Shown one piece after another: positions 23,013-29,999 of a DNA stretch of 29,999 nt (position 1 is its first letter; each line of letters opens with the position of its first letter). A program made the translations under genes and the position numbers. The DNA is from a virus. The notes under the pieces are model-generated. The model saw only the letters and a list, made by a program, of their open reading frames with translations, had not been told where the DNA came from and did not search any database. The stretch lies in the IMG/VR virus record IMGVR_UViG_3300024313_000039, positions 1 through 29,999 of that record. The stretch is one strand, 5' to 3'.

Positions 23013-23681
23013 TTAATGTTTAATTGTTTCAATTAAATGCTTAATACTATCCACAACATCACGTTGCTCATCAACCTCATGGTTAAATGACTTGTATAAT
23101 ACATTAGCACTTTGTTTTGCAACAGAACTAGACATTAAGCCCACATCACGCAAGTAATGTTCTATTTCCCTTACATTCATTTCAGCTAATTTCACTTTCG
23201 TAATCTTAGCTTTTGGATTCATTGGAAACGTAACCATTGATATTTCCATTAAGTCCAAATTCGTAATTGTTCTTTTCTTTAACTTGTCGCTGTATTTGTA
23301 ATCGTCTGGGGATAGTCTATATCCAATTGACATAGAATCTAATGCACCCATCTTCATAAGCTCAAATACTTCTTTACCTTTTTGTGTACCCATAGCAAGT
23401 CTGCCTTTAATCTTCAAACCTCTAGTATCCTCAACTAAAGAATCAATGACACCAATAGGCTCATCTGTCTTATGTTGATATAGAAGTTTTATTTGTTTTG
23501 GTTTCTTGCCTTTGATTGATTCAGAAAATGCACCTTGTTTGATAACATCATTCCCTAAATCCTTATTGTTGAATACTGACGCATAGCCTTCAAAAGTTCC
23601 ATCATCATCAGTATCTAATTCTTTGTAATCACATTCTAGGTCTAGAATATCATTTACAATCTCTAGATGTTCTTCAGACAT
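23013..23681 (-). CDS. Prohead protease (HK97 U35/S78 family)
   Basis: The protein has 222 residues. Catalytic residues are recognisable as H70 in LLYQH and S118 in D-S-M-S-I-G-Y, with E147 in L-M-E-I-S-M-V-T-F-P as the likely third residue. The family's opening F-E-G-Y-A-S-V-F-N-N-K-D-L-G-N-D is present. It cleaves the N-terminal delta domain of the capsid protein encoded next. The ATG lies 64 nt after the moron terminator, so the capsid operon needs a new promoter or read-through. Confidence 0.93.
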   Translation of the reverse strand: MSEEHLEIVNDILDLECDYKELDTDDDGTFEGYASVFNNKDLGNDVIKQGAFSESIKGKKPKQIKLLYQHKTDEPIGVIDSLVEDTRGLKIKGRLAMGTQKGKEVFELMKMGALDSMSIGYRLSPDDYKYSDKLKKRTITNLDLMEISMVTFPMNPKAKITKVKLAEMNVREIEHYLRDVGLMSSSVAKQSANVLYKSFNHEVDEQRDVVDSIKHLIETIKH

Positions 23682-23744
23682 AACTCAAATTCCCTGTCAA
23701 GTAAAAGTTATTCTATTCTAGCAACAAATTAACCTTATACACAA

Positions 23745-23772
23745 GCAAAAAAAAGGGAGTTGTGAAACTCCC
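23745..23772 (-). terminator. Terminator of the moron-like cassette
   Basis: On -, a GGGGAGTT / AACTCCC stem with a TCAC loop is followed by a run of eight Ts (down to about 23747). It lies between the 38-residue membrane gene and the prohead protease. It is the only clear terminator inside the late region. Confidence 0.85.
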
Positions 23773-23797
23773 CAAAAAGGTAGCAAGTATGAAAATT

Positions 23798-23914
23798 TTA
23801 TTCTAGCAGTAATATAAAATATGTTAAACCGATTATCATACTAAACATTAATATACTTAGAACTATTTCCCAGCCTGTCATATATTCCTCATGTTGATTG
23901 TGTTTATCTATCAT
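23798..23914 (-). CDS. Small membrane protein, third gene of moron cassette
   Basis: A 38-codon frame runs from ATG 23914 to the stop at 23798. A charged N-terminus (MIDKHNQHEEYMTGWE) is followed by one hydrophobic helix (IVLSILMFSMIIGLTYFILLL). The SD GGAGTATCTTAAT overlaps the stop of the 138-residue gene. A single-pass membrane protein is likely, perhaps acting in the host envelope, as moron proteins often do. Too short for a family call. Confidence 0.55.
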   Translation of the reverse strand: MIDKHNQHEEYMTGWEIVLSILMFSMIIGLTYFILLLE

Positions 23915-23915
23915 A

Positions 23916-24332
23916 TTAAGATACTCCTTCTATTTTTCTTATAGCTTTTGTTAATAATTGAAATTCTTCATATCCATTATGAACTGCTTCCCAGTCACCA
24001 TGTAAACAATGTTTAATAATATCTTCACTCTCAATACAGCTCCTCATAAGAAGATTATTATTTTCATCAAGTTCAGTTCTTAACTTACTTATTTTTTGCT
24101 CAAGATTATACAGTTCATATTTTGCATTTGCGACATACTCTTTTCTATCTGCACCCTCTTTATAACTTTTATATGTTTCTTCTTTTAAAGCACTTATTAA
24201 ATTCATTACAACTATTGCTTCTTCAAGATATTTACATTCAAGATTAGAAATCTTAGTTTTAAGTTTTTTAGTTTTTTGTAAAGCTAATAAGTATATTGCT
24301 TTAGTTTTATCATCATTATATTGTGTTTTCAT
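23916..24332 (-). CDS. Coiled-coil protein, second gene of moron cassette
   Basis: This is a 138-residue, almost all-helical protein with heptad patterns (KTKKLKTKISNLECKYLEEA and YELYNLEQKISKLRTELDEN). The C-terminal helices contain three Cys/Trp sites (MRSCIES, IKHCLHGDWEAV). It is not recognised as any head or tail gene. It is preceded by GGGAGC hairpin copy 3 and AGGAG. The region carries its own promoter and terminator. An accessory role, such as influencing the host or superinfection, is inference. Confidence 0.65.
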   Translation of the reverse strand: MKTQYNDDKTKAIYLLALQKTKKLKTKISNLECKYLEEAIVVMNLISALKEETYKSYKEGADRKEYVANAKYELYNLEQKISKLRTELDENNNLLMRSCIESEDIIKHCLHGDWEAVHNGYEEFQLLTKAIRKIEGVS

Positions 24333-24352
24333 AATTACTCTCCTAATGTTGT

Positions 24353-24370
24353 GGGAGCATTTCTGCTCCC
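24353..24370 (-). repeat. GGGAGC-AGAAAT-GCTCCC intercistronic hairpin, copy 3
   Basis: The same hairpin on the opposite strand, lying between the 53- and 138-residue genes. With its flanks it is identical over 43 nt to 5516-5558, including the five-codon M-L-P-Q-H frame and the AGGAG of the following gene. Confidence 0.8.
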
Positions 24371-24378
24371 TGTTAAAA

Positions 24379-24540
24379 TTATCTATTATCTGAATGTATA
24401 TTAGTTATTTTTGATTTAGGATATTTTACTTCTGCTTTCCTTAATGCTTCATACAAATCTTTTGCTTTAATAACTTTCCATATACCTTTGTTTGGGGTAT
24501 AACTGCTTGTGTTATCTAATTCTACAAAATATTTTTTCAT
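24379..24540 (-). CDS. Small protein, first gene of moron cassette
   Basis: A 53-codon frame runs from ATG 24540 to TAA at 24379. It opens MKKYFVELDNTSSYTPNKGI, then has a helix KAKDLYEALRKAEVKYPKS and ends in NIHSDNR: a compact beta-alpha protein resembling small phage host-modulating peptides only in size. The upstream AAACAGGAGATAGGAA is shared in part with the ribosome site of the 5091 gene. It is directly downstream of scaffold copy B. Confidence 0.65.
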   Translation of the reverse strand: MKKYFVELDNTSSYTPNKGIWKVIKAKDLYEALRKAEVKYPKSKITNIHSDNR

Positions 24541-24564
24541 TTCCTATCTCCTGTTTAAGTTTTT

Positions 24565-24588
24565 ATATAAGTTATTATTAACTTATAT
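24565..24588 (-). promoter_or_regulatory. Start-site hairpin, copy B
   Basis: On - ATATAAGTTA pairs perfectly with TAACTTATAT around the loop ATAA, starting at the expected transcription start (about 24586). Compared with copy A, the first pair flips A-T to T-A, the last changes A-T to G-C, and two pairs become G-U. All 10 pairs are retained in both. Confidence 0.65.
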
Positions 24589-24592
24589 AAGA

Positions 24593-24621
24593 AGTATATA
24601 TAATTATTATATATATGTAAA
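24593..24621 (-). promoter_or_regulatory. Sigma70-type promoter with perfect palindrome (copy B)
   Basis: -35 TTTACA (24621-24616), 17-nt spacer, -10 TATACT (24598-24593), with the same 21-bp palindrome at 24595-24615 as in copy A. The identical promoter and operator-like site at two loci suggests shared control. Confidence 0.8.
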
Positions 24622-24682
24622 GTATATATATAAAATAAATGTAGTTATAAGTGTTTGATTTGTATAGATATTATAAATTAAT

Positions 24683-25459
24683 TTAAATTATTTCATCTTC
24701 TGAATCATAATACAGGGTAAAACAGCGACAATTGATGACATTTAAAGCACCGCCATTTTGATAATCGCCTGTGTAATTCATTCTATTTTCAGTAAAGCCA
24801 CCGCCAGCTATGGGTGTCATAACCTTAAACATCTCATTGGTTGATATTACTGTTCCATTCATAGCCCTGTGCCATTGTCTAGTCCTGTCATCTAAAGCAC
24901 TATTCCATTCTTTGACAGGTCTATCCAAACCTAATGTTTTAGATATTTCATTATTGCCATAACTCATAGCAGAATGAGTTTCTGTTCTAGCAATCATAGT
25001 GGCTCGATATGGAGCAAAAGATTTATTACGTCTAATCTTTTCCGCTATCTGTGGAATAGATAAACCGTCTGCAATACCAATCTTAATTGCTTGTCGTATT
25101 TGTTTTTTAGTGGTTTCGGATACTTGCGTTACTTTAGTAGCTGTTACTTGTGCAATATAACTAGCAACAATAATATCTATTTCATCTTCTTGTTTGGTCT
25201 CTCGTTGCTTTATCAATCGTTCACTTGTAGCTGTAATAACTGTCGTATAATGATTAGATAATATTTTAAATAATTCATCTGAAAAATCTTCTAGAAAAGT
25301 ATAATACATATCACCAACTGCAATATATTCTCTTTCTGCTATTCTGGCTGTTTTTTTAAATAATTTTTTAGTCTTAGCATTAAGACTTTTAGAAAGATTG
25401 AGATATAACTTGAGTTGCTCTTTGTAGTCCTTACGCCTATTAATCCTGATTTTTGACAT
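24683..25459 (-). CDS. MuF / SPP1 gp7-like minor head protein
   Basis: The protein has 258 residues. The N-terminal half is helical. The C-terminal MuF core is clear: A-R-T-E-T-H-S-A, K-E-W-N-S-A-L-D-D-R-T-R-Q-W-H and the final N-C-R-C-F-T-L-Y. Such proteins bind the portal and enter the head, aiding assembly or DNA ejection. It follows the endolysin gene with no gap and precedes the moron cassette. Confidence 0.9.
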   Translation of the reverse strand: MSKIRINRRKDYKEQLKLYLNLSKSLNAKTKKLFKKTARIAEREYIAVGDMYYTFLEDFSDELFKILSNHYTTVITATSERLIKQRETKQEDEIDIIVASYIAQVTATKVTQVSETTKKQIRQAIKIGIADGLSIPQIAEKIRRNKSFAPYRATMIARTETHSAMSYGNNEISKTLGLDRPVKEWNSALDDRTRQWHRAMNGTVISTNEMFKVMTPIAGGGFTENRMNYTGDYQNGGALNVINCRCFTLYYDSEDEII

Positions 25460-25861
25460 CTACTCAATTATTTCAAAATGAACTGCGTCAATAAAATTCA
25501 TATCCCTATTCAGTTTGAAATCTCCTGTTACCCAGCTTCCACCCCATCTTATTTTAATATCTAAAATTTCGCAAACCTCGCCCACTACCGAAGCTACAGC
25601 TTCGTAATATTCTAGCTCCCAAGTAACTTTGCCTTTATCATAGCAAGCTATGTCTACAGCCTTACCCTGACAATGAAGCGATTTAGAGCCAACCTTACTC
25701 AATCCATCAGCTTTAAGTTGTTCGGCTCTTTCTAGGCTTCTCATGCCCTCTGTGATGCCAAAATCAATGGGTGTTAGCTTAATAACTTCATTCATAACTA
25801 ATTTTAAGTCTGGGTGAACTGTTTCTAATTTTTCTAGTGAGCCTTTTCCAAATTTAAACAT
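25460..25861 (-). CDS. M15-family endolysin (L-Ala-D-Glu / D-Ala-D-Ala peptidase type)
   Basis: The protein has 133 residues. It has the M15 metal site S61-L-H63-C-Q-G-K-A-V-D70 and D125-A-V-H128-F-E, with H63, D70 and H128 as zinc ligands. The length matches single-domain phage endopeptidases such as the T5 type. No signal peptide is present, so it needs the holin at 6866. Its placement between portal and MuF-like genes, far from the holin, is unusual. It shares no base with its neighbours (3-nt gap upstream, abutting downstream). Confidence 0.9.
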   Translation of the reverse strand: MFKFGKGSLEKLETVHPDLKLVMNEVIKLTPIDFGITEGMRSLERAEQLKADGLSKVGSKSLHCQGKAVDIACYDKGKVTWELEYYEAVASVVGEVCEILDIKIRWGGSWVTGDFKLNRDMNFIDAVHFEIIE

Positions 25862-25864
25862 AAT

Positions 25865-28045
25865 TTAATCCTTTGATGATAGTGGGTGGTCTTTAGGTAA
25901 TAAGTCTAAATCAAACTTACCACCTCTAAATTTACCTGTTCTAACAGCAACCAAGAAAGCATTGACTCTAGCATAAGCCCATTGGTCTTCTGACCTTACA
26001 CTTGGCCTAACACTTGATGGATTAGTTCTATATGCTCCTACACCACGTTTAAAAACTTTTCCAAGCATACCAACAGTTACTCGCTTGCCTTTCTTATCTC
26101 CATACTTATCATTGTGTTCGTCAACCTTGCCTTGCAGAGCCTTTTCTACTGTCTTAGATAATCCAGCAACTTTAAGTTCCATATCATCAAATGACTTTTC
26201 TCTCTCTGCCATAATCTGGTTTCTTTTCCTTTTAGCCCAACTAAAAGCTGTATCGCTTCCCCAAAGTTGCCACGCTATTCTTCCAGCAGAGGGAAAGCCT
26301 TTTTCACCTCGGTTAAATCCTTCTGCCTGTTTATCTACTTCATGCCTTGAAAAGAATGAGAACATTCTTAAAACTGTACTAGGAGATAATCTTTCTTTTC
26401 TCACTAACTGATTTGCTCTTGCAACACCTACTGCTGTTCCACCTCTGCCAAATTCTTTTCTCATGTCTAAACCTTTTTGTGCTTCCCTAGCCATTGAATC
26501 AGTTGGCACAAGGTCTAAATCAGATAATGCTTTTTCTTCCTCTCCAGCCCAAGCATTACATAAATATTCTGCTCTGACTTCTGCATCAAAGAAATCACAA
26601 TATTTGTTTTCGTAATGGATACAGTTACCGCAATTTTTTTGTGCTGTGCCTAAACGGTAGGCACTAGGTAACTTTGGGTCGACATCTTCTCCATCTGGAT
26701 ATTCATCTAGCTTTTCTTCTTTCTCACCATAAAGCATTTCATATGTATCATCATATTTTTCATTACCTTCAGAATCTACTGGCATATCGTTATCTTCATC
26801 TGGAGCTGTATCATCTACCTCACCCAATGGGAATAAATTTGAAGGTACTAATAAACTATCGCCACCATCTATCGGCTCAAGCCCAAGTCTTTCTCTGGCT
26901 TCGTTCCTAGTTAAAATACCTTGCTGAACGCCTTGACTGACATTAGCAAATACCTGTTTGCGTTTCTCTGCCATAGCTGGAATGCTATCTATATCATAAA
27001 CAATTTTTAAATCACCATCATATAACGGTGTAAGCCATTCGTTCAAATCAGATTGAATTCTATCCAATAATGGGATTATGGTTTCCTCATACAATGATAA
27101 TCTAGCTTCTGCAACATTCGCATAAGTGGTATCTGACAAACCTACTAATTGAGCTGGAACACCAAAACACAATGCAATTTCTCTGGCTGACGCATTCATC
27201 AACTCCAAAAAATCCATGTCCTTAGGATTCAGTCCAAGCTGTTGATACTCGAAATCTCCCTCTAACAACATTGGTCTGCCAGAATTATTACTACCTCTAA
27301 ATCTAAACTCTAAATCTTCTAGTATCATGGCTCTTTGGTCATCTGTAAGTGTTGCTGACATACCTGTTTCATCTTTTGGTTGAAATTTAAGCATAGCTGA
27401 TGGAGTGCAACCATTTTTCAATAATCCTACATTGTGCAACCCAGCCAAGTTATGCTGGTCAATGTTATAAGCTCCAGCAACAATAGGAGATAAGCCGTAA
27501 AAATCGTCTAATGGATTCCATAACTTAATATGCTTCAGTTGAGAAGCTCCTGTTAAGTTATCCACAGGATATTCATTTACTATCTTGCCATCTATCTTAT
27601 AGCAATACTTTGATGGAATCATTGAGCTTTCAGCTTTAATCTCAACTCTATCTGGTCTTAACAAATACAATTCTTTTGGGCTACCAAACTCTTTATCTTT
27701 TAACATATAAGAGTTACCAGATATTAATAAATAACTCACCATTGAATGAAAATACTCAACACCACTTTGTAGCGGATTTGGTCTTTTTAACAATGATATC
27801 AATTCATGGTTTTCTAATTCTTGGTCGCCAGAAAAAACTTTAAATGATGTTGCTGATACGTTGTTAGCGATTAAATTGATAGAACGGTATGCAATAGAAT
27901 TCTGTTGATATCCATCATCAGCAAACTGTTTATACTTTCTATTGGTTTTGCTTTGATAAGCATTAATCTTGTTTATTAATACTTTTGGAGCTTCTTTTCT
28001 TTGAATCTGCTCTGTTTGTTTTTTGAATCTATCAAATAATCCCAT
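25865..28045 (-). CDS. HK97-family portal protein with long C-terminal extension
   Basis: I start at ATG 28045 (726 residues), with GAGGA 7 nt upstream; the ATG at 28078 lies inside the terminase gene. Residues 1 to about 410 are a standard portal (SIAYRSINLIANNVS, I-S-G-N-S-Y-M, F-G-V-P-A-Q-L-V-G, T-Y-A-N-V-A-E-A-R). The extra 310 residues contain a four-Cys cluster C472-x2-C475-x7-C483-x12-C496, a domain with K-E-F-G-R-G-G-T-A-V-G and G-E-K-G-F-P-S-A-G-R-I-A-W, and a terminal Q-W-A-Y-A-R-V-N-A-F-L module. In other phages these are usually separate proteins (from memory). The portal forms the dodecameric DNA gate. Confidence 0.9.
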   Translation of the reverse strand: MGLFDRFKKQTEQIQRKEAPKVLINKINAYQSKTNRKYKQFADDGYQQNSIAYRSINLIANNVSATSFKVFSGDQELENHELISLLKRPNPLQSGVEYFHSMVSYLLISGNSYMLKDKEFGSPKELYLLRPDRVEIKAESSMIPSKYCYKIDGKIVNEYPVDNLTGASQLKHIKLWNPLDDFYGLSPIVAGAYNIDQHNLAGLHNVGLLKNGCTPSAMLKFQPKDETGMSATLTDDQRAMILEDLEFRFRGSNNSGRPMLLEGDFEYQQLGLNPKDMDFLELMNASAREIALCFGVPAQLVGLSDTTYANVAEARLSLYEETIIPLLDRIQSDLNEWLTPLYDGDLKIVYDIDSIPAMAEKRKQVFANVSQGVQQGILTRNEARERLGLEPIDGGDSLLVPSNLFPLGEVDDTAPDEDNDMPVDSEGNEKYDDTYEMLYGEKEEKLDEYPDGEDVDPKLPSAYRLGTAQKNCGNCIHYENKYCDFFDAEVRAEYLCNAWAGEEEKALSDLDLVPTDSMAREAQKGLDMRKEFGRGGTAVGVARANQLVRKERLSPSTVLRMFSFFSRHEVDKQAEGFNRGEKGFPSAGRIAWQLWGSDTAFSWAKRKRNQIMAEREKSFDDMELKVAGLSKTVEKALQGKVDEHNDKYGDKKGKRVTVGMLGKVFKRGVGAYRTNPSSVRPSVRSEDQWAYARVNAFLVAVRTGKFRGGKFDLDLLPKDHPLSSKD

Positions 28046-28055
28046 TATATATTCC

Positions 28056-29360
28056 TCAACTGATTCTAAAAATTGCATTACCAGAATTCTGAAGGCTACT
28101 TATCGCATACACGCATGCGTCAAGCCTGTCTGGACTTTTTACTGTGTAAGGTGTAAATGAACACATTTGTTCTTCCAACTCCTTAAAATAACCTACCATA
28201 TGAGCTTTATCCTGTTCAAAAATACTACTTACAGGCTCTGCTCGTAAAATCTTACCACGCTTTGCATGTACTCCCTTATAAGGAACATTAGCGTCTTGAA
28301 CTCTTAACAATTTCTCAATCAAATCTCCACCTTGATTTGTTTCTGCCACAATAAAGTCTGCTTCCCATTTATAGTAACACTCAATCGCCTTTTTAATCCA
28401 CATATCTGGACTAAAAATACCAGAATAATCGCCTAAAATATAGTAATGATTATCAACACCTCTACCAGCAACAATAATTCCTGTTTCATCTGAATCTCTT
28501 TTGCCTGAGATATTTTTGTTTGAAGTTACGGCTGGGTCTACAGCAACTACCACCCTTGTTAATTCTGGAGCAAGTTCTACTCTGTTTTTTTCTATGTTTG
28601 TTGCATTAAATAATGCACCTTCTATATCTTCTAAGATTTGACCATATAACTCTTGCTGTCCTATTCTAGTTCCACTATATCGTTCCTTTAACATCTTAAT
28701 AGTTGATGGAGCTAAGTTTTCAGCATTTTCAAAAGTGTTTCCCTTGATAACTTTGGTGTCTGCTCTAACTACCAACTGCTTAATTAATTCTATCGGTCTA
28801 GGTGTTGTGGTAATAATACATTTAGGACTTTCACCTAATCGCAATGCCATCATTAAATTATCAAAAGTTTCTTGAGCATAACGCCAACTTGCTAACTCAT
28901 CACAATAGGCTCTGTGAAAGTTGTTGCCTCGTAAGCGGTCTGGCTCAATTGCGGGATAGCCTACTATTTTTGACCCGTTGGTGAACTCAATTTGATTGTC
29001 GGTCTTGTTATATCCAGAATTAGACAATAGTTCTCTGTCAATAATACTAAGAAATCCTGACTCTCCTTGAAAGATTATCTTTTTTAAATCGGAATAAGTT
29101 GGAGCTACGACACCTACAATAGAGTTTGGATTAAGTAAACAGTAAATGGTTGCGTCATATGAAAGCGTTAATGTCTTGCCAAATCCCCTTCCAGCAAGAA
29201 AAAGCTGAATATTGTAATCATCTTCATCTTTTATTAACTGCTTATCTCTGGCTATTGCATACCACTTAGTTAATAGTAGACTCGCTTTCTGTGTCTGTGA
29301 GTCTAGTTCGTTGTATTGCTTTTGCCAATTCTCTAAATTTGGCTTGGTTTTCGCTTCCAT
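28056..29360 (-). CDS. terL: Terminase large subunit
   Basis: The protein has 434 residues. Walker A is A56-GRGFG-K62-T63, and Walker B is H-R-A-Y-C-D154-E155. A coupling motif T-T-T-P-R-P follows. The nuclease domain carries acidic residues D275 (VAVDPAV), E340 (VAETNQGG) and D414 (PDRLDA). This is a Terminase_6-type ATPase-nuclease that packages DNA into the prohead and cuts the concatemer; the sequence is close in style to GTA-like phage terminases. Its first 95 nt overlap the small subunit gene in another frame, and the portal start lies just after its stop. Confidence 0.95.
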   Translation of the reverse strand: MEAKTKPNLENWQKQYNELDSQTQKASLLLTKWYAIARDKQLIKDEDDYNIQLFLAGRGFGKTLTLSYDATIYCLLNPNSIVGVVAPTYSDLKKIIFQGESGFLSIIDRELLSNSGYNKTDNQIEFTNGSKIVGYPAIEPDRLRGNNFHRAYCDELASWRYAQETFDNLMMALRLGESPKCIITTTPRPIELIKQLVVRADTKVIKGNTFENAENLAPSTIKMLKERYSGTRIGQQELYGQILEDIEGALFNATNIEKNRVELAPELTRVVVAVDPAVTSNKNISGKRDSDETGIIVAGRGVDNHYYILGDYSGIFSPDMWIKKAIECYYKWEADFIVAETNQGGDLIEKLLRVQDANVPYKGVHAKRGKILRAEPVSSIFEQDKAHMVGYFKELEEQMCSFTPYTVKSPDRLDACVYAISSLQNSGNAIFRIS

Positions 29361-29649
29361 CAGTTACCTCTATAGTATTAACCTCTCTCCAATTTGCTTG
29401 GGTCTTTAGGTAGAATATGCACGCTCCGAGTGTATTCCTTGAAGATATATCACCAGTTGCCATCTTATAAAGATTTTCTGCAACTCTACCAATACACATA
29501 GCCTTTCCAGAATCTAGTTCTTCTTTGTAATGTTTATATAAGGTTGTTCTACTGATGCCAAGAACAGACGCAATCTGGATATGAGTTAACCCAAGTCCAG
29601 ACAACTTTGAAACCATTTCTTTATTTTCATTACTTTCAATCTTTGGCAT
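29266..29649 (-). CDS. terS: Terminase small subunit
   Basis: The protein has 127 residues. It has an N-terminal HTH with G-L-T-H-I-Q-I-A-S-V-L-G-I-S-R-T-T-L-Y-K-H-Y, a helical middle (ENLYKMATGD) and a C-terminal tail with Q-A-N-W-R-E. It recognises viral DNA and loads the large subunit. AGGA lies 5 nt before the ATG. The 95-nt overlap with the large subunit gene is large; a shorter large-subunit start could exist but no better site was seen. Confidence 0.85.
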   Translation of the reverse strand: MPKIESNENKEMVSKLSGLGLTHIQIASVLGISRTTLYKHYKEELDSGKAMCIGRVAENLYKMATGDISSRNTLGACIFYLKTQANWREVNTIEVTDGSENQAKFRELAKAIQRTRLTDTESESTIN

Positions 29650-29687
29650 ATAATCCTTTTATAATGTTCAAATAAATATATCTTAAT

Positions 29688-29999
29688 CTATTTATTAGCG
29701 TATTTATACCATCTTTTGATTACCTTCTTCAACCCATCTATTCCTTCTGCTATTTTTTCCAACTTATCTTTTTTAATGATTCCTATTCTTTTCACTTCAG
29801 TATTACCATCATACGAATAACCTTCTATGATAAGCACCTTAAAATTATCATGTTTAGCCAAAGCCTTTAATAGTATCTTCTGACCCATAGATATCTTTTC
29901 ACCATCTCTTTTCCATTCAGCAATTAGAAACTTGCCTTTGCGTTCAAACACCATATCTAAATCACTAGGCATAGCTTTAGGATTATCTTCTATAACTCC
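29688..29999 (-). CDS. PD-(D/E)XK-like small nuclease, 3' part (runs off the window)
   Basis: This is the frame open from the window edge down to TAG at 29688. It carries the active-site segment P-S-D-L-D...A-E-W-K seen in 1-225, followed by a C-terminal part that copy 1 lacks: IIEGYSYDGNTEVKRIGII and a basic helix ending KRWYKYANK. It lies directly upstream of the small terminase. Against 1-168 it differs at 8 of 168 bases; seven are synonymous and one gives Leu to Phe. It is most likely the same gene, read across the ends of a circular or circularly permuted genome. Confidence 0.6.
   Translation of the reverse strand, partial: GVIEDNPKAMPSDLDMVFERKGKFLIAEWKRDGEKISMGQKILLKALAKHDNFKVLIIEGYSYDGNTEVKRIGIIKKDKLEKIAEGIDGLKKVIKRWYKYANK

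Larger units (their letters stand above)
24541..24662 (-). repeat. Promoter/leader scaffold, copy B
   Basis: This is the counterpart of 4968-5090 on the opposite strand, with similarity throughout, identity across the -35 to -10 region and a shared leader end. It drives the three-gene cassette 24540-23798 inside the late region. Confidence 0.85.

Noticed and set aside
1-29999. CRISPR array, insertion sequence, integrase or attachment site
   Set aside because: No regularly spaced repeats, no transposase or recombinase signature and no tRNA-end match seen on either strand.

Overview
The window reads as an almost complete genome of a small, AT-rich tailed phage of the siphovirus type. It has an HK97-fold capsid, lambda/GTA-like neck and tail genes, and a short tape measure protein. 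I see no integrase, no full-size repressor, no polymerase, no tRNA and no host genes. Low GC, an ERF annealing protein, a 2OG-Fe(II) oxygenase, a DUF7936-type virion protein and a GTA-like gene set suggest a marine phage, possibly of an alphaproteobacterium such as the SAR11 group. The host assignment is inference only. The first 168 bases match the last 168 at 160 of 168 positions and lie in register in the same gene, so the window is probably one circular or circularly permuted genome of about 29.8 kb, assembled from a population with strain variation.

Layout. (1) 1-1896, leftward: HTH regulator, winged-helix replication initiator, DnaB/Twinkle-type helicase, PD-(D/E)XK-like nuclease. Read across the ends, this continues into the packaging genes. 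(2) 2051-6739, rightward early region: ERF recombinase, SSB-like protein, 2OG oxygenase and several unknown small genes. A candidate structured non-coding RNA with its own promoter and terminator lies at about 4666-4913. (3) 6729-9912, leftward: holin-like and other small membrane proteins and two exported proteins, one rich in acidic and Pro-Val repeats. (4) 9894-15456: tail and neck genes, including a -1 frameshifting tail chaperone pair and the tape measure. (5) 15471-20991: S74-type tail fibre, gpJ-like tip protein and a hub-like protein, sitting unusually between the capsid and connector genes. (6) 20997-23681: capsid and protease. (7) 23745-24665: a three-gene moron-like cassette with its own promoter and terminator. 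(8) 24683-29649: MuF-like protein, M15 endolysin, portal with a long C-terminal extension, and both terminase subunits.

The most unusual signal is that two distant operons of unknown genes, 5091-6677 on + and 24540-23798 on -, share the same non-coding scaffold. The scaffold is a roughly 120-bp promoter/leader with a perfect 21-bp palindrome between -35 and -10, a start-site hairpin with compensatory base changes, and a GGGAGC/GCTCCC hairpin between genes that is identical over 43 nt. The proteins they carry do not look alike. This suggests a two-locus regulon or a reusable expression scaffold for accessory genes.
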